Shown here: piece after piece, positions 39,601 to 45,500 of the stretch | Layout: each line of letters begins with the position of its first letter | Numbering within the stretch: position 1 is the stretch's first letter | Assembly: GCF_040807025.1 (NCBI RefSeq) | Contig: NC_090943.1 | Coordinates: forward strand, 1,474,356-1,538,355 | From: Struthio camelus | Lineage: Eukaryota > Chordata > Aves > Struthioniformes > Struthionidae | DNA: 64,000 nt | Direction: 5' to 3' | Notes under the pieces: model-generated | Told to the model about the DNA's origin: nothing | Seen by the model: only the letters and a program-made list of their open reading frames with translations | The model's database searches: none | Program-made: the position numbers and the translations under genes

Positions 39601-39787
39601 CCAGGGCTGCGTCTCCTTCTGGGACATCGGTTACGGGGACCTGCTGCAGACCGTCTACCTGGGGAAGAGCAACGAGTCGCAGCCTGCGCGGCAGATCCTC
39701 GTGCTGGAGAACGCTGCCATCGTCTGCAACTTCGGCAGCGAGCTCAGCCTGGTCTACGTGCCGTCGGTGCTGGAAAAACTGGACTGA
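3462..39787 (+). CDS. SCAP: SCAP, SREBP cleavage-activating protein (19 exons, 5' part outside window)
   Basis: SCAP is a polytopic ER membrane protein that binds SREBP, senses cholesterol, is retained by INSIG when sterol is high, and otherwise loads SREBP into COPII vesicles for Golgi processing. The nineteen exons join in frame to about 1179 residues plus stop. The first complete codon here matches human residue 138, which predicts a total near 1316 residues against 1279 in human. Visible in order: lumenal loop 1 with the residue equivalent to Tyr234, the sterol-sensing domain (human 280-446, exons at 10995-27282), the MELADL COPII motif, lumenal loop 7 with ENQT and YNIT glycosylation sequons, the last membrane segment, and a WD40 C-terminal region ending in KLD. 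Residues whose mutation gives sterol resistance in mammals (Tyr298, Leu315, Asp443) are intact, so the protein is probably functional. Most of the extra length appears to lie in weakly conserved linkers, especially the exon at 32869. Confidence 0.96.
4380..7186 (-). mobile_element. CR1 LINE, long copy with broken ORF2
   Basis: The minus strand reads as CR1 ORF2 from the endonuclease start ([17 protein letters not shown] near 7130) through the endonuclease core ([15 protein letters not shown]), the reverse transcriptase and the conserved C-terminal part ([19 protein letters not shown] near 4790), then the 3' UTR. Open segments at 5858-6913, 5449-5970, 5216-5452 and 4747-5349 lie in different frames, so frameshifts have broken the gene. 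Two reverse-transcriptase active-site motifs are altered: FSKAFP where KAFD is expected, and FVGD where FADD is expected. The copy cannot be autonomous. Confidence 0.9.
7187..9100 (+). mobile_element. CR1 LINE, plus-strand copy, internally deleted
   Basis: The piece starts at the endonuclease beginning ([11 protein letters not shown] near 7211-7249), continues after a nested insert with endonuclease sequence ([23 protein letters not shown]) and the N-terminal reverse transcriptase ([20 protein letters not shown] at 8269). It runs to [10 protein letters not shown] near 8970, then jumps to a CR1 3' tail ending GATTCTGTGA near 9100. The catalytic centre of the reverse transcriptase is missing. 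It stands head-to-head with the minus-strand copy at 4380. Confidence 0.85.
7253..7471 (+). mobile_element. CR1 3'-end fragment nested in an older CR1
   Basis: The sequence matches the classic CR1 3' UTR: GGTTGCCCGGAGAGGTAGTG near 7311, then CTAGATGATCTCCAGAGGTC near 7422, and ends in the octamer-type repeat GATTCTGTGATTCTGT. It interrupts endonuclease sequence that resumes at about 7478, so it probably inserted into the plus-strand CR1. Confidence 0.8.
9101..9756 (-). mobile_element. CR1 LINE 3'-end fragment
   Basis: This is reverse-oriented CR1 3' UTR and distal ORF2. The minus strand at 9396-9611 reads [20 protein letters not shown] and [19 protein letters not shown], the conserved C-terminus of CR1 ORF2. 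It lies back to back with the plus-strand tail at 9055-9100. Confidence 0.85.
9757..9791 (+). mobile_element. Short CR1 3' tail
   Basis: The sequence TACCTTCCAACCTCAACAAT followed by TCTGTGATTCTGTGA is the terminal part of a CR1 element in plus orientation. Confidence 0.65.
9914..10019 (+). CDS. SCAP: SCAP exon, human residues about 211-246 (loop 1)
   Basis: The exon lies between TTTGCAG and TCTAG|GTAAGG. It encodes [19 protein letters not shown] and VVSYTVTL. The tyrosine equivalent to human Tyr234, needed in loop 1 for its interaction with loop 7, is present. Confidence 0.95.
10020..10994. other. SCAP intron
   Basis: Nothing recognised. A C/D-box-like pattern near 10695 was rejected. Confidence 0.75.
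10995..11167 (+). CDS. SCAP: SCAP exon, human residues about 247-304 (start of sterol-sensing domain)
   Basis: The acceptor is CATCTCAG and the donor CACAC|GTAGGT. It encodes the NCT sequon matching human Asn263 and the membrane segment [19 protein letters not shown]. The Tyr298 equivalent, where a Cys change makes mammalian SCAP sterol-resistant, is intact. Confidence 0.96.
11168..11889. other. SCAP intron
   Basis: Nothing recognised apart from a T-rich stretch before the acceptor. Confidence 0.75.
11890..12016 (+). CDS. SCAP: SCAP exon, human residues about 305-346 (sterol-sensing domain)
   Basis: The exon follows TTTTTCAG and ends GGAGG|GTATGT. It encodes [19 protein letters not shown] and the next membrane helix. 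The Leu315 equivalent, another sterol-resistance position in mammals, is unchanged. Confidence 0.96.
12017..19488. other. SCAP intron, 7.5 kb
   Basis: It holds the CR1 copy at 15471-16410 and an unexplained minus-strand open frame of 181 codons at 17114-17659 in a slightly CpG-richer patch. The rest shows nothing I recognise. Confidence 0.75.
15471..16410 (-). mobile_element. CR1 LINE 3' part, near-identical to the copy at 4380
   Basis: The reverse-oriented 3' end begins with ATTCACGGAATCACAGAATG and runs through 3' UTR into distal ORF2. From about 15650 to 16340 it is nearly base-for-base identical to 4493-5190. The minus-strand frame at 15904-16404 carries [12 protein letters not shown] where an FADD active-site motif is expected, and ends [19 protein letters not shown]. 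It is 5'-truncated, as most CR1 copies are. Confidence 0.9.
19489..19601 (+). CDS. SCAP: SCAP exon, human residues about 347-384 (sterol-sensing domain)
   Basis: The acceptor is TTCTCTAG and the donor CCAAG|GTATAC. It encodes [19 protein letters not shown], a sterol-sensing-domain helix, then [18 protein letters not shown]. Confidence 0.96.
19602..20504. other. SCAP intron
   Basis: A GA microsatellite lies near its start; nothing else was recognised. Confidence 0.75.
19632..19646. repeat. (GA)n microsatellite
   Basis: About seven GA units lie just after the SCAP exon that ends at 19601. Confidence 0.7.
20505..20599 (+). CDS. SCAP: SCAP exon, human residues about 385-415 (sterol-sensing domain)
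   Basis: The exon lies between TCTCTAG and ATCCAG|GTGAGC. It encodes [19 protein letters not shown] followed by [12 protein letters not shown]. The exon ends on a codon boundary. Confidence 0.95.
20600..27183. other. SCAP intron, 6.6 kb
   Basis: It contains the 29-bp tandem duplication at 21736 and a CA-rich stretch near 22980-23010. Several open frames of 60-207 codons show no recognisable protein features. Confidence 0.75.
21736..21793. repeat. Perfect 29-bp tandem duplication
   Basis: Two identical 29-base units stand side by side (21736-21764 and 21765-21793), each starting CTCTAGCACACAGAAACCGA. Identity implies a recent duplication or an assembly artefact. Confidence 0.9.
27184..27282 (+). 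CDS. SCAP: SCAP exon, human residues about 416-448 (end of sterol-sensing domain)
   Basis: The acceptor is TCTGCAG and the donor ATGGAG|GTAAGG. It encodes the last sterol-sensing-domain helix and SIDIRRME. Asp443 is conserved. The last two codons are the first two residues of the MELADL COPII-binding motif, which is completed by the next exon. Confidence 0.96.
27283..27737. other. SCAP intron splitting the MELADL motif
   Basis: Nothing recognised within the intron. Confidence 0.75.
27738..27956 (+). CDS. SCAP: SCAP exon, human residues about 449-521 (cytosolic loop)
   Basis: The acceptor is TTGGCAG and the donor ATCATG|GTATGT. It starts with LADLNKRLP, completing MELADL, and continues with [20 protein letters not shown]. 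In mammals MELADL is bound by Sec24 and becomes hidden when sterol is high. Confidence 0.96.
27957..28727. other. SCAP intron
   Basis: Nothing recognised. Confidence 0.75.
28728..29161 (+). CDS. SCAP: SCAP exon, membrane segment 7 and lumenal loop 7; GC splice donor
   Basis: The exon follows TGTGTAG and encodes [17 protein letters not shown], a divergent Pro/Glu-rich lumenal stretch, the sequon ENQT, then [20 protein letters not shown]. Residues equivalent to human Tyr640 and Asn641 are present. To keep frame with the next exon it must end at AAAAG|GCAAGT, so the donor is GC rather than GT. The GT a few bases further right would shift the frame. Confidence 0.93.
29162..29919. other. SCAP GC-AG intron
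   Basis: The intron begins GCAAGT and ends CCTTCAG. Nothing else was recognised inside. Confidence 0.85.
29920..30114 (+). CDS. SCAP: SCAP exon, end of lumenal loop 7
   Basis: The acceptor is CCTTCAG and the donor CTACAA|GTAAGA. It encodes [19 protein letters not shown], a weakly conserved stretch, then GHRDVTLYK. Human SCAP has the same ends with a different middle. Confidence 0.93.
30115..31282. other. SCAP intron
   Basis: The 22-bp tandem repeat at 31085 is the only structure seen. Confidence 0.75.
31085..31139. repeat. 22-bp tandem repeat, 2.5 copies
   Basis: Two identical 22-base units (31096-31117 and 31118-31139) beginning CTGAGAAGTTGAGCTGGGAG follow a partial unit at 31085-31095. 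They end about 143 bases before a SCAP acceptor. Confidence 0.9.
31283..31484 (+). CDS. SCAP: SCAP exon, last membrane segment
   Basis: The acceptor is CCCATCAG and the donor CTCATG|GTAGGT. It encodes the final hydrophobic helix ([20 protein letters not shown]), a basic stop-transfer stretch, then [20 protein letters not shown], the entry to the cytosolic WD40 region that binds the SREBP C-terminus. Confidence 0.95.
31485..32466. other. SCAP intron
   Basis: Nothing recognised. Confidence 0.75.
32467..32582 (+). CDS. SCAP: SCAP exon, first WD40-type blade
   Basis: The acceptor is CTTGCTAG and the donor CCAAG|GTATGT. It encodes [20 protein letters not shown] then [12 protein letters not shown], a recognisable WD repeat ending. 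Confidence 0.95.
32869..33439 (+). CDS. SCAP: SCAP exon, long variable linker in the WD40 region
   Basis: The acceptor is TGTTCCAG and the donor TTGGAG|GTAAGG. The 190 codons carry conserved islands ([50 protein letters not shown]) separated by Ser/Gly-rich divergent sequence. The remembered human segment is roughly 170 residues, so this exon accounts for part of the extra length. Confidence 0.92.
33440..34745. other. SCAP intron
   Basis: A short TTTTG repeat near 34000 is present; nothing else was recognised. Confidence 0.75.
33997..34014. repeat. (TTTTG)n short repeat
   Basis: Three to four TTTTG units occur in a SCAP intron. Confidence 0.6.
34746..34831 (+). CDS. SCAP: SCAP exon, WD40 region
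   Basis: The acceptor is TTTTCAG and the donor AACAG|GTAATT. It encodes [19 protein letters not shown] then ITALVFLNN, completing a WD blade begun in the preceding exon. Confidence 0.94.
34832..35447. other. SCAP intron
   Basis: Nothing recognised. Confidence 0.75.
35448..35530 (+). CDS. SCAP: SCAP exon, WD40 region
   Basis: The acceptor is TCTCTCAG and the donor CCGAG|GTAAGC. It encodes [20 protein letters not shown] and NHLQFR, closely matching human SCAP. Confidence 0.94.
35531..36525. other. SCAP intron
   Basis: Nothing recognised. Confidence 0.75.
36526..36692 (+). CDS. SCAP: SCAP exon, WD40 region
   Basis: The acceptor is CGCCACAG and the donor CTGAGA|GTAAGG. It encodes [18 protein letters not shown], then [20 protein letters not shown] and QDHTLR, among the most conserved parts of the gene. 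Confidence 0.95.
36693..37889. other. SCAP intron
   Basis: A CR1 3' fragment lies at about 37635-37780; the rest shows nothing. Confidence 0.75.
37635..37780 (+). mobile_element. CR1 3'-end fragment in SCAP intron
   Basis: It reads like a CR1 3' UTR in plus orientation (ACACTTCTTTACTGGAACAG, GAGAAGTTGTGGAATCTCCA, then ATTCAAATCCCAACTGGATA). It is more diverged than the other copies. Confidence 0.7.
37890..37970 (+). CDS. SCAP: SCAP exon, WD40 region
   Basis: The acceptor is CCCTGCAG and the donor GATCAG|GTGAGG. Its 27 codons encode [19 protein letters not shown] and ITAVYIDQ, the outer strands of a WD blade. Confidence 0.95.
37971..38909. other. SCAP intron
   Basis: Nothing recognised. Confidence 0.75.
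38910..39116 (+). CDS. SCAP: SCAP exon, two WD40 blades
   Basis: The acceptor is CCCTGCAG and the donor CAGCAG|GTGAGT. It encodes [19 protein letters not shown] and [16 protein letters not shown], two clear WD repeats nearly identical to human. Confidence 0.96.
39117..39541. other. SCAP last intron
   Basis: GC-rich; open frames here run into flanking exons by chance. Nothing recognised. Confidence 0.75.
39542..39787 (+). CDS. SCAP: SCAP terminal coding exon
   Basis: The acceptor is TCCGCGCAG. It encodes [20 protein letters not shown] and [18 protein letters not shown], then a TGA stop at 39785-39787. The C-terminus matches human SCAP almost exactly. Confidence 0.97.
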   Translation, partial: EMGCGASLGVISDNLLVTGGQGCVSFWDIGYGDLLQTVYLGKSNESQPARQILVLENAAIVCNFGSELSLVYVPSVLEKLD

Positions 39788-40626
39788 GAGGAGGGGCAGG
39801 CACTGGAGCCTGGGGTGGAGCGAGGCGGGGGGCTGGGGCGCCGGGGGCCTGTTGTGTAGTTGATAGGTGGGTGTTGCGGGCAGTGCTGTGCTGCTTCCCC
39901 ACGCGCGGGGGGACGGGATGCAGACTGTGTCGCGCTCCGCACGCCTCCGTCTCCTTCCCTCCTCGTAAACTGGACTCTTGTCACCCAACTGACTGCGGGG
40001 GCCGGAGCTCTGCCTCTTCTTCCCTCCTTCCTGCACCCTCGGCGCAGTCCCTGGGGCAGGGGTTGGCCCCAGAGGAGCGCGGGAGCTGGGGTGGGGGTCG
40101 GTGCGGAGGAGGAGGCGCAGGCCAAAGAGGGCTCTGCTCCGGCACCCTGCTCGGCGCAGGAGGGCTGTGGCAGGAGAGGGGGATGCCACGGCATTGAGGT
40201 GGCGTCGGGGGGAGACGGCGAGGGACGGCAGGGGCTGCTGGCGTTTGACACAGAGCTGGGGCAGGGCGTTGCGCGGGAGCGCGTGGGCCTGCCCGCAACG
40301 CCTGTTGCGCTGCGGTAGCTGAACTAAGCTGCGTCCAGCCCCGCTGGGGGCCGATTCCAGCTCTGTTCGCAGCTCTCGAGGCGTCGGGGCCGGAGGGGAC
40401 CGAGCGCCTCCCCGGACCCCTCCGCTCTGGGAGCGCGGGGGCCGCGCGGTCCCAACACTGGGCACAGACTGGCCCAGGCGGCAGAGCGCGGCGGCAGCGC
40501 TGCCCACGCGCCAGCCAACCCAGGAGCTGCTCCTGCTGCCGAGAGCCGCGGCGAGGCGAGCTGTCGCCCCTCTGCTCGTGCCTCCGGAGGTGGCGGGGGT
40601 GCCGCTGGGGTAGGGCAGGATGGACA

Positions 40627-40641
40627 CCCCCCCCCCCCCCC
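40627..40641. repeat. C15 homopolymer in SCAP 3' UTR
   Basis: A run of fifteen C residues. It could be a slippage-prone tract or a length-uncertain sequencing call. Confidence 0.85.
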
Positions 40642-40741
40642 AACTGAAGCACTTGGCTCGGCCTCCGCGTGCTGTAGAGCAGAGGCAGGGCCCTGAGCTG
40701 CCGGGGCCCCGGCTGGTCCCGCGCGCCGGCCATTCCTGCCC

Positions 40742-40774
40742 TATTTATTTATGTGCTGTATATATTTATTTATT
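40742..40774 (+). promoter_or_regulatory. AU-rich element with Pumilio-type site in SCAP 3' UTR
   Basis: Two ATTTATTTAT-like units flank TGTATATA at 40757-40764, an exact fit to the Pumilio consensus UGUANAUA. It is the only AT-rich patch in an otherwise GC-rich UTR. Overlapping AUUUA pentamers are typical AU-rich decay elements. Function is inferred from the motif only. Confidence 0.5.
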
Positions 40775-40802
40775 CCGGCAGGAGCGTGGGGGAGCAGCCC
40801 TG

Positions 40803-40824
40803 CCCCCCCCCCCCCCCCCCCCCC
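40803..40824. repeat. C22 homopolymer in SCAP 3' UTR
   Basis: A run of twenty-two C residues, the longest homopolymer I saw in the window. It lies about 30 bases after the AU-rich patch. Confidence 0.85.
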
Positions 40825-41139
40825 AATCGGCCCAGGCGCCCGGCCTCGCGCCCCAGGGCAGCCGCGGCTCGGCCCCGCCGCCGCCTGGATGTGGGTGCAG
40901 GACTTGGCTGGCGCGTGGCCGCCAAGCTTACACCTTAGCCCAATATGCAGCAATAGCACCTTCTTCCTCCTCCTCCTCCTCCTGCTGCTGCTGGAGAGGA
41001 GCCTTTTCTCAGGTTGGGACCTGCGGGCCTTGCGCCATCCTCCCCCCTGCGTCATGGGGAGAAACCCCCTTGGGGCAGGAGGGGAGATGCTCTGCCCGAT
41101 GCAGGGGGAGCGGGGCAGGGGGAGGACAGCCCCCAGTGC

Positions 41140-41154
41140 GGGGGGGGGGGGGGG
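41140..41154. repeat. G15 homopolymer in SCAP 3' UTR
   Basis: A run of fifteen G residues, which could form a G-quadruplex in the SCAP transcript. Confidence 0.85.
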
Positions 41155-41262
41155 CGCCACACCGAGCCCCAGCACCCCGCTCGCTCACAGGAATGGCTTC
41201 CTCTCGTGCCAGGGACCCCCGCCGCCCTCGCACACTGCACCAGCCTCCGAGCTGCGCGTGCC

Positions 41263-41276
41263 GGGGGGGGGGGGGG
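41263..41276. repeat. G14 homopolymer in SCAP 3' UTR
   Basis: A second long G run, about 110 bases after the first. The two C runs and two G runs could also pair with one another in the transcript. Confidence 0.85.
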
Positions 41277-41559
41277 CCACCGTGGCCCCGGCTGGCCAAC
41301 GCGCTGCGTTCAGCTCCCCGACGCAGCCGTCTTAACTGAAGCCTGCTGATTGTAGGGGCCGGCGCCTGGGCGGCCCCCGCGCAGGGCTGGAGGGGGACCT
41401 GCTGCAGCAGGGGGGGAGGCTGGGGGGGGCCCTGCCCAGCGCTGCCCCCGGCTGCGCCATGCCTTGGGTGGCCTTAGCCCTGCTGTACGCTTTGTACTGT
41501 ACGGGGGACGCTTTTTTTGTACCAGATTGTGTTTTATAACGTGTACAAAAGACACAGGC

Positions 41560-41565
41560 ATTAAA
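41560..41565 (+). terminator. SCAP: SCAP poly(A) signal ATTAAA
   Basis: ATTAAA, the commonest variant of the vertebrate poly(A) signal, occurs in an AT-richer stretch at the end of the SCAP UTR. No AATAAA was seen on the plus strand nearby. Confidence 0.75.
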
Positions 41566-41659
41566 CTGAACTAACGCAAGCGGGGCTGAGCAGCTGCTGA
41601 AGCGTTGGGGGCGCGCGGACGAGGCCCCGACCCCCCCCGCCGCCGCGGCTCAGCCCCCA

Positions 41660-42030
41660 CCACCTCCAGGTCAAACGCTTTATTGTAGTAGCAAAGAGCT
41701 GGAAAAGTCAGTTCGAACTTGGGGAGGGGAAGATCAAACGAGACTGGCGCTGGCCCCCGCTGCACCCGCGCAAGGCGGAGGGGTGAGGTAGGTCCTGTGC
41801 GGCCCTCCAGCCCCCTCTGCCGCAGCCCCCCCCCGACCCCGGCCATGGGGGTGCTGCCACCCCAAAGGGGGCCCCAGCCAGGCACCCAGGACGTGGGCCC
41901 TGGGGGAGGCGATAGCTGTAGTGCTGTGAACGGGGACCCCCAGGCGGGAGAAGGGACCCCCGCCGCCGCCGCAGGCCAGGGCTGGACAGAGCAGCACCCA
42001 GGGATCCCCCCCACCCCACCCGCCTGCCCC
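41660..42030 (-). other. PTPN23: PTPN23 3' untranslated region
   Basis: About 370 GC-rich bases run from the PTPN23 stop to its AATAAA signal. The right-hand part holds C-rich stretches. The cleavage site is inferred. Confidence 0.75.
41679..41684 (-). terminator. PTPN23: PTPN23 poly(A) signal AATAAA
   Basis: TTTATT on the plus strand is AATAAA on the minus strand. It lies about 350 bases past the PTPN23 stop, the expected position for a short 3' UTR. Confidence 0.8.
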
Positions 42031-42570
42031 TCACGTCTTGTTGAGGGTCCAGAGCGGGTCGAGCATGCTGAGCGGGTCGTCGCTGGGCCGGGGCCCCCGC
42101 AGGCCCTCGCCCGTCTGCGCCTGCAGGAAGTTCTGCTTGTTCATCCGCTGCTTGCCCTTGAGGGAGGCGTCCAGGGTGAAGGCCTCGGGCGTGAGGGAGG
42201 CCAGCAGCTCCAGCGAGGAGGAGGAGGGGGCGACCGGGGGCGCAGCCGGCTCGCCCTGGGCCGCCTCCGGGAGCTCCTCCACGTGGTTGCTGCTCTCGGC
42301 GTCAGCAGCCGCCTCGGGGACGGGCGGCCCCGGCGGGGGCAGCTCCGGGACAGGAGCGCCGACGCCATCCACGGCGCTGTCCGGAGGCGCCAGCGTCACC
42401 TCCGCATCCAGGGCCTCGGGTGCTGGGACAGGCTCTGGTGTCCAGCTGCCGCCAGGCTCCGCGCCGGCCCCTGCCGGCTTGATGCTCAGCTTGGCGATGG
42501 TGGCCTGGATGGAGCTGATGGGCATGTCCCCACCCAGGACCAGGTCCTGGGGGTCCTGGTGGAAGTAGAG
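42031..42570 (-). CDS. PTPN23: PTPN23 exon 25 (C-terminal tail and stop)
   Basis: It has 179 codons plus a TGA stop. It encodes PQDLVLGGDMPISSIQATIA, a Pro/Ala/Glu-rich divergent stretch, then SSSLELLASLTPEAF and DDPLSMLDPLWTLNKT. The tail resembles the PEST-like tail of mammalian PTPN23. Confidence 0.95.
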   Translation of the reverse strand, partial: LYFHQDPQDLVLGGDMPISSIQATIAKLSIKPAGAGAEPGGSWTPEPVPAPEALDAEVTLAPPDSAVDGVGAPVPELPPPGPPVPEAAADAESSNHVEELPEAAQGEPAAPPVAPSSSSLELLASLTPEAFTLDASLKGKQRMNKQNFLQAQTGEGLRGPRPSDDPLSMLDPLWTLNKT

Positions 42571-45500
42571 CTGCAAGAGAGAAACACCCTTCAGTCCGGG
42601 GGGGGGTGGAGAGGGGGAGCTGCAGAGCCCCTGGTGCCACCGTGGCAGGGCCCGCCGCCGCACCCACCTTGGGGGAGGCACTGTTGGTGGGCTTGCTGGC
42701 GGTGGGCGTGCCGACGCCGTGGCGGTGCAGCACCTGCTCCGCGTGCTGCAGGACGGCCTCGTAGCAGAACTTGAGGTGGAGCTGCAGGAGAGGAGAGCAG
42801 GGTGAGCGTCAGCCGCAGCAGCGGCCCCCCCCTCCTGGCCCCCCACCCCGGCCCCGCTACCTTCTCCTGCAGCATGTGCTTCCGCTGCTGCCGCATCCGC
42901 TTCACCAGCTGGGCCAAGTGGGGGATGCCGTTGCCGGCCTCCACCTCCTGCATGGCCGCGTAGAGCAGGCAGAAGGCCCCGGTGCGGCCTACGCCGGAGC
43001 TGCGGGGAGAGTGGTGGCGGGTCAGGCACATGGGGGCGGCGGGGCCCCCACGGGGGCGCAGAGCCTCCCCCCGGCCCCCGCTCACCTGCAGTGCACCACC
43101 ACAGGGGTGTGGAGCGGGCGCTGGTGCAGGTAGTGCCCGTGCACCTCCTGGATGAAGCGGAGGAGGCTCCCCTTGCTGTCGGGCAGGCCCCTGCGGGGGA
43201 CGAGGGTCGCTGGGGAGGGGGGCCCCGAGCCCAGGAGAGGGCTCAGTGCTCCCTCCAACCCCAAACACCCTCCCCTGGAGCCCAGCAGCCCTAGGGGGCT
43301 CCAGCAGGACACATACGTGGTCACATCCTGCCCCCCCCCCACACACACACCGCCCCCCACACCCTGTCCCCTGCCCCCATGCCATACAGCTCCGGCCAGG
43401 ACGTGAACTGCAGGTGGATGACGGTGCGCTTGAGGCTCTGGTCGCGGTACTGCAGCGTGATCATCCTCTCCACGTGGGTGGGGGTGGCCTTGAGGCTGGT
43501 GAGGACGAGGGTGATGGGCCCCTGCACCACCGGCTGGCCCCGCTCCGGCGGGAAGTATCGCAGCACCTTTTGCTGAGGGGAGAGGATGGAAAAAGCAGTG
43601 GGGAGCTGATGTGGGGTACGACACCCGTGACAGCCCCACGTCACCCTCTCACCACGGGGCAGCAGCTCCGGCCACCGAGGAGCTGCCTGGGGACACTCGT
43701 CCCCAAGCCATCCCTCCCCAGCCTCACCCACCCCTGCCAGGGCTGGGAGCTGCGGCACAGCTGCAGCTGCACCTGGGAAGGAGCAGAAGAGCCACCCAGG
43801 CTTTGGTGTCCCTTGTCCCATGGCCACCAAGAGCTGGTCTCAGCACCTTAGGACCCCTCATGACCCTGGCTGCGTGAGGAGAGGGCGACGGGCATCGAGA
43901 TGGACAGGGAACCTCCCTCCACCTCCTTCAGGGCTGCAGAGAGCTCTAGCCCAGGGCCAGCGTGCTTCACCAGCCGAGCTCTCACGCGGCACCAGCACTG
44001 GGCGGGCAGGAAAGAGCCTACCTTGTCCAGCTCCTGCTCCGACACCAGCATGACGATGACGGAGACCTTTTGCTCGTAGATCATGAGCCAGAAGTCGGCA
44101 GCGGTGCCGAGCAGCGGGGCCTGGGTGGCGATGATGGTCGGGCAGTAGGGCGATAGGTCCTCCACCCTGCTGGCATTGATGTAGTCGTCCTTGCCCGAGT
44201 AGAGGACGACACGGTTCCTGTCGTAGGGCATGATGTCCTGGTGACGGTTCTTCATGGAGTAGCAGCGGGCGATGGCGATGGAGAGCTGCCTGGCATCCCG
44301 CTCCTGGGCATCCTGCAGCTCCTTCCAGACGGCATCGAGCTCAGTGGCGCCGCCGGGCCCCGGGCGCTCCAGGCGCTCCACTAGGCCCCGGAAGCGGTCC
44401 AGCTCCGCCAGGAGCCGCAGGACGCGCTCCGGCTTCTCGTAGGGGTCGTTCTCGATGAGCTGCACCGCCTTGGGCTTCTGGCCCTCCTTGGCATCAGCCT
44501 TGGTGGGCTGCAGCAGAGGCTGGCTGACGGCTGCCTTGGAGCCACCATGCTGGCTCTCGGGGCTGGAGGAGAGGAGGTCGTCGGTGGAGGAGCTCTGCCG
44601 CTGGAAGGGGGCCTCGCCGGGGCCCTGGGCGAGCGGGGCCGAGCCCGGCGTCAGCGAGGGCGGAGGTCTCTGCGGCAGCGCGCCCGAGCCGGCCACCAGA
44701 GCCGGGGGCTGCATGGGCAAGGCGGGCTGCGGCGAGGGCGCTGGGGACGGCACCAGCGGGCCCTGCACCATGCCGGGGCCCTGCAGCTGGCTTAGGACAG
44801 GGCTGGCAGAGGGGGGGACGTGGTGGGGGCCGGGCTGGCTGGCCGGAGCAGGCTGAGGGGCGCCCAGGGCCACGGCGCTGGGATGGCACGGGGCAGGGCT
44901 GGGGCGGAAGGGCAGCGCGGCGGAGCTGGCGGGCACCGGCTGCAGCCCGCCCAGCACCGCGGGCAGGGGCGGCGCAGGCGAGATGCTCGGCCCGGGGGGC
45001 CTGGGCACCGGTGTGGCGAAGGGCAGGGCCCCGGCGTGGGGGGCGAGCCCGTGCGGCGGCAGCTTGTCCTGGCCCGGCAGCGGGTAGAGCTGCGGGCGCA
45101 GGGAGCCCTGGCCGGGCGCCGCCGGGGGCAGCTGCCCCATGGGGCCAGAGAAGGGCTGGGCGAACTGCGCCGGGGGGCCCAGCGGGGGCCGAGACGGCGG
45201 CTGGAAGGGCAGCGGGGCCGGGGGCCTGCTCGAGGGCAGGAAGGGGGCTGCCGGGGGGAAGTGCTGGGGGCCGCCGAGGCCCTGGGGCCGAGCTGGCAGC
45301 TCCAGGCCAGGCTGGAGCTGGGCTGCGGGGACAAAGGTGTGCGGGTGCTGCCCGGGTGGGAAAGGGTGCTGAGCCGGCTGCCCAAAGGGCTGCAGCCCCC
45401 CTTGGGGGTAGGGAAAAGGGGCCGGGGGGCCGCCGGGGCGCTGCGGGGCCAGGAAGCCCCCCGGGGGCAGAGCTGGCCCTGGGCCGGGCAGCCGCGGGGG

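Larger units (their letters stand above)
39788..41585 (+). other. SCAP: SCAP 3' untranslated region
   Basis: About 1.8 kb lies between the SCAP stop codon and the ATTAAA signal at 41560. It is very GC-rich and holds two long C tracts, two long G tracts, a short (CTC/CTG)n stretch near 40970-40990 and one AU-rich patch. Open frames on both strands here are a by-product of composition. The exact cleavage site is inferred as 10-30 bases after the signal. Confidence 0.8.

Noticed and set aside
39428..41349. Long open frames on both strands in the SCAP 3' UTR (up to 399 codons)
   Set aside because: They are composition-driven, contain no recognisable domains and run through homopolymers. They overlap the end of the SCAP coding region antisense.
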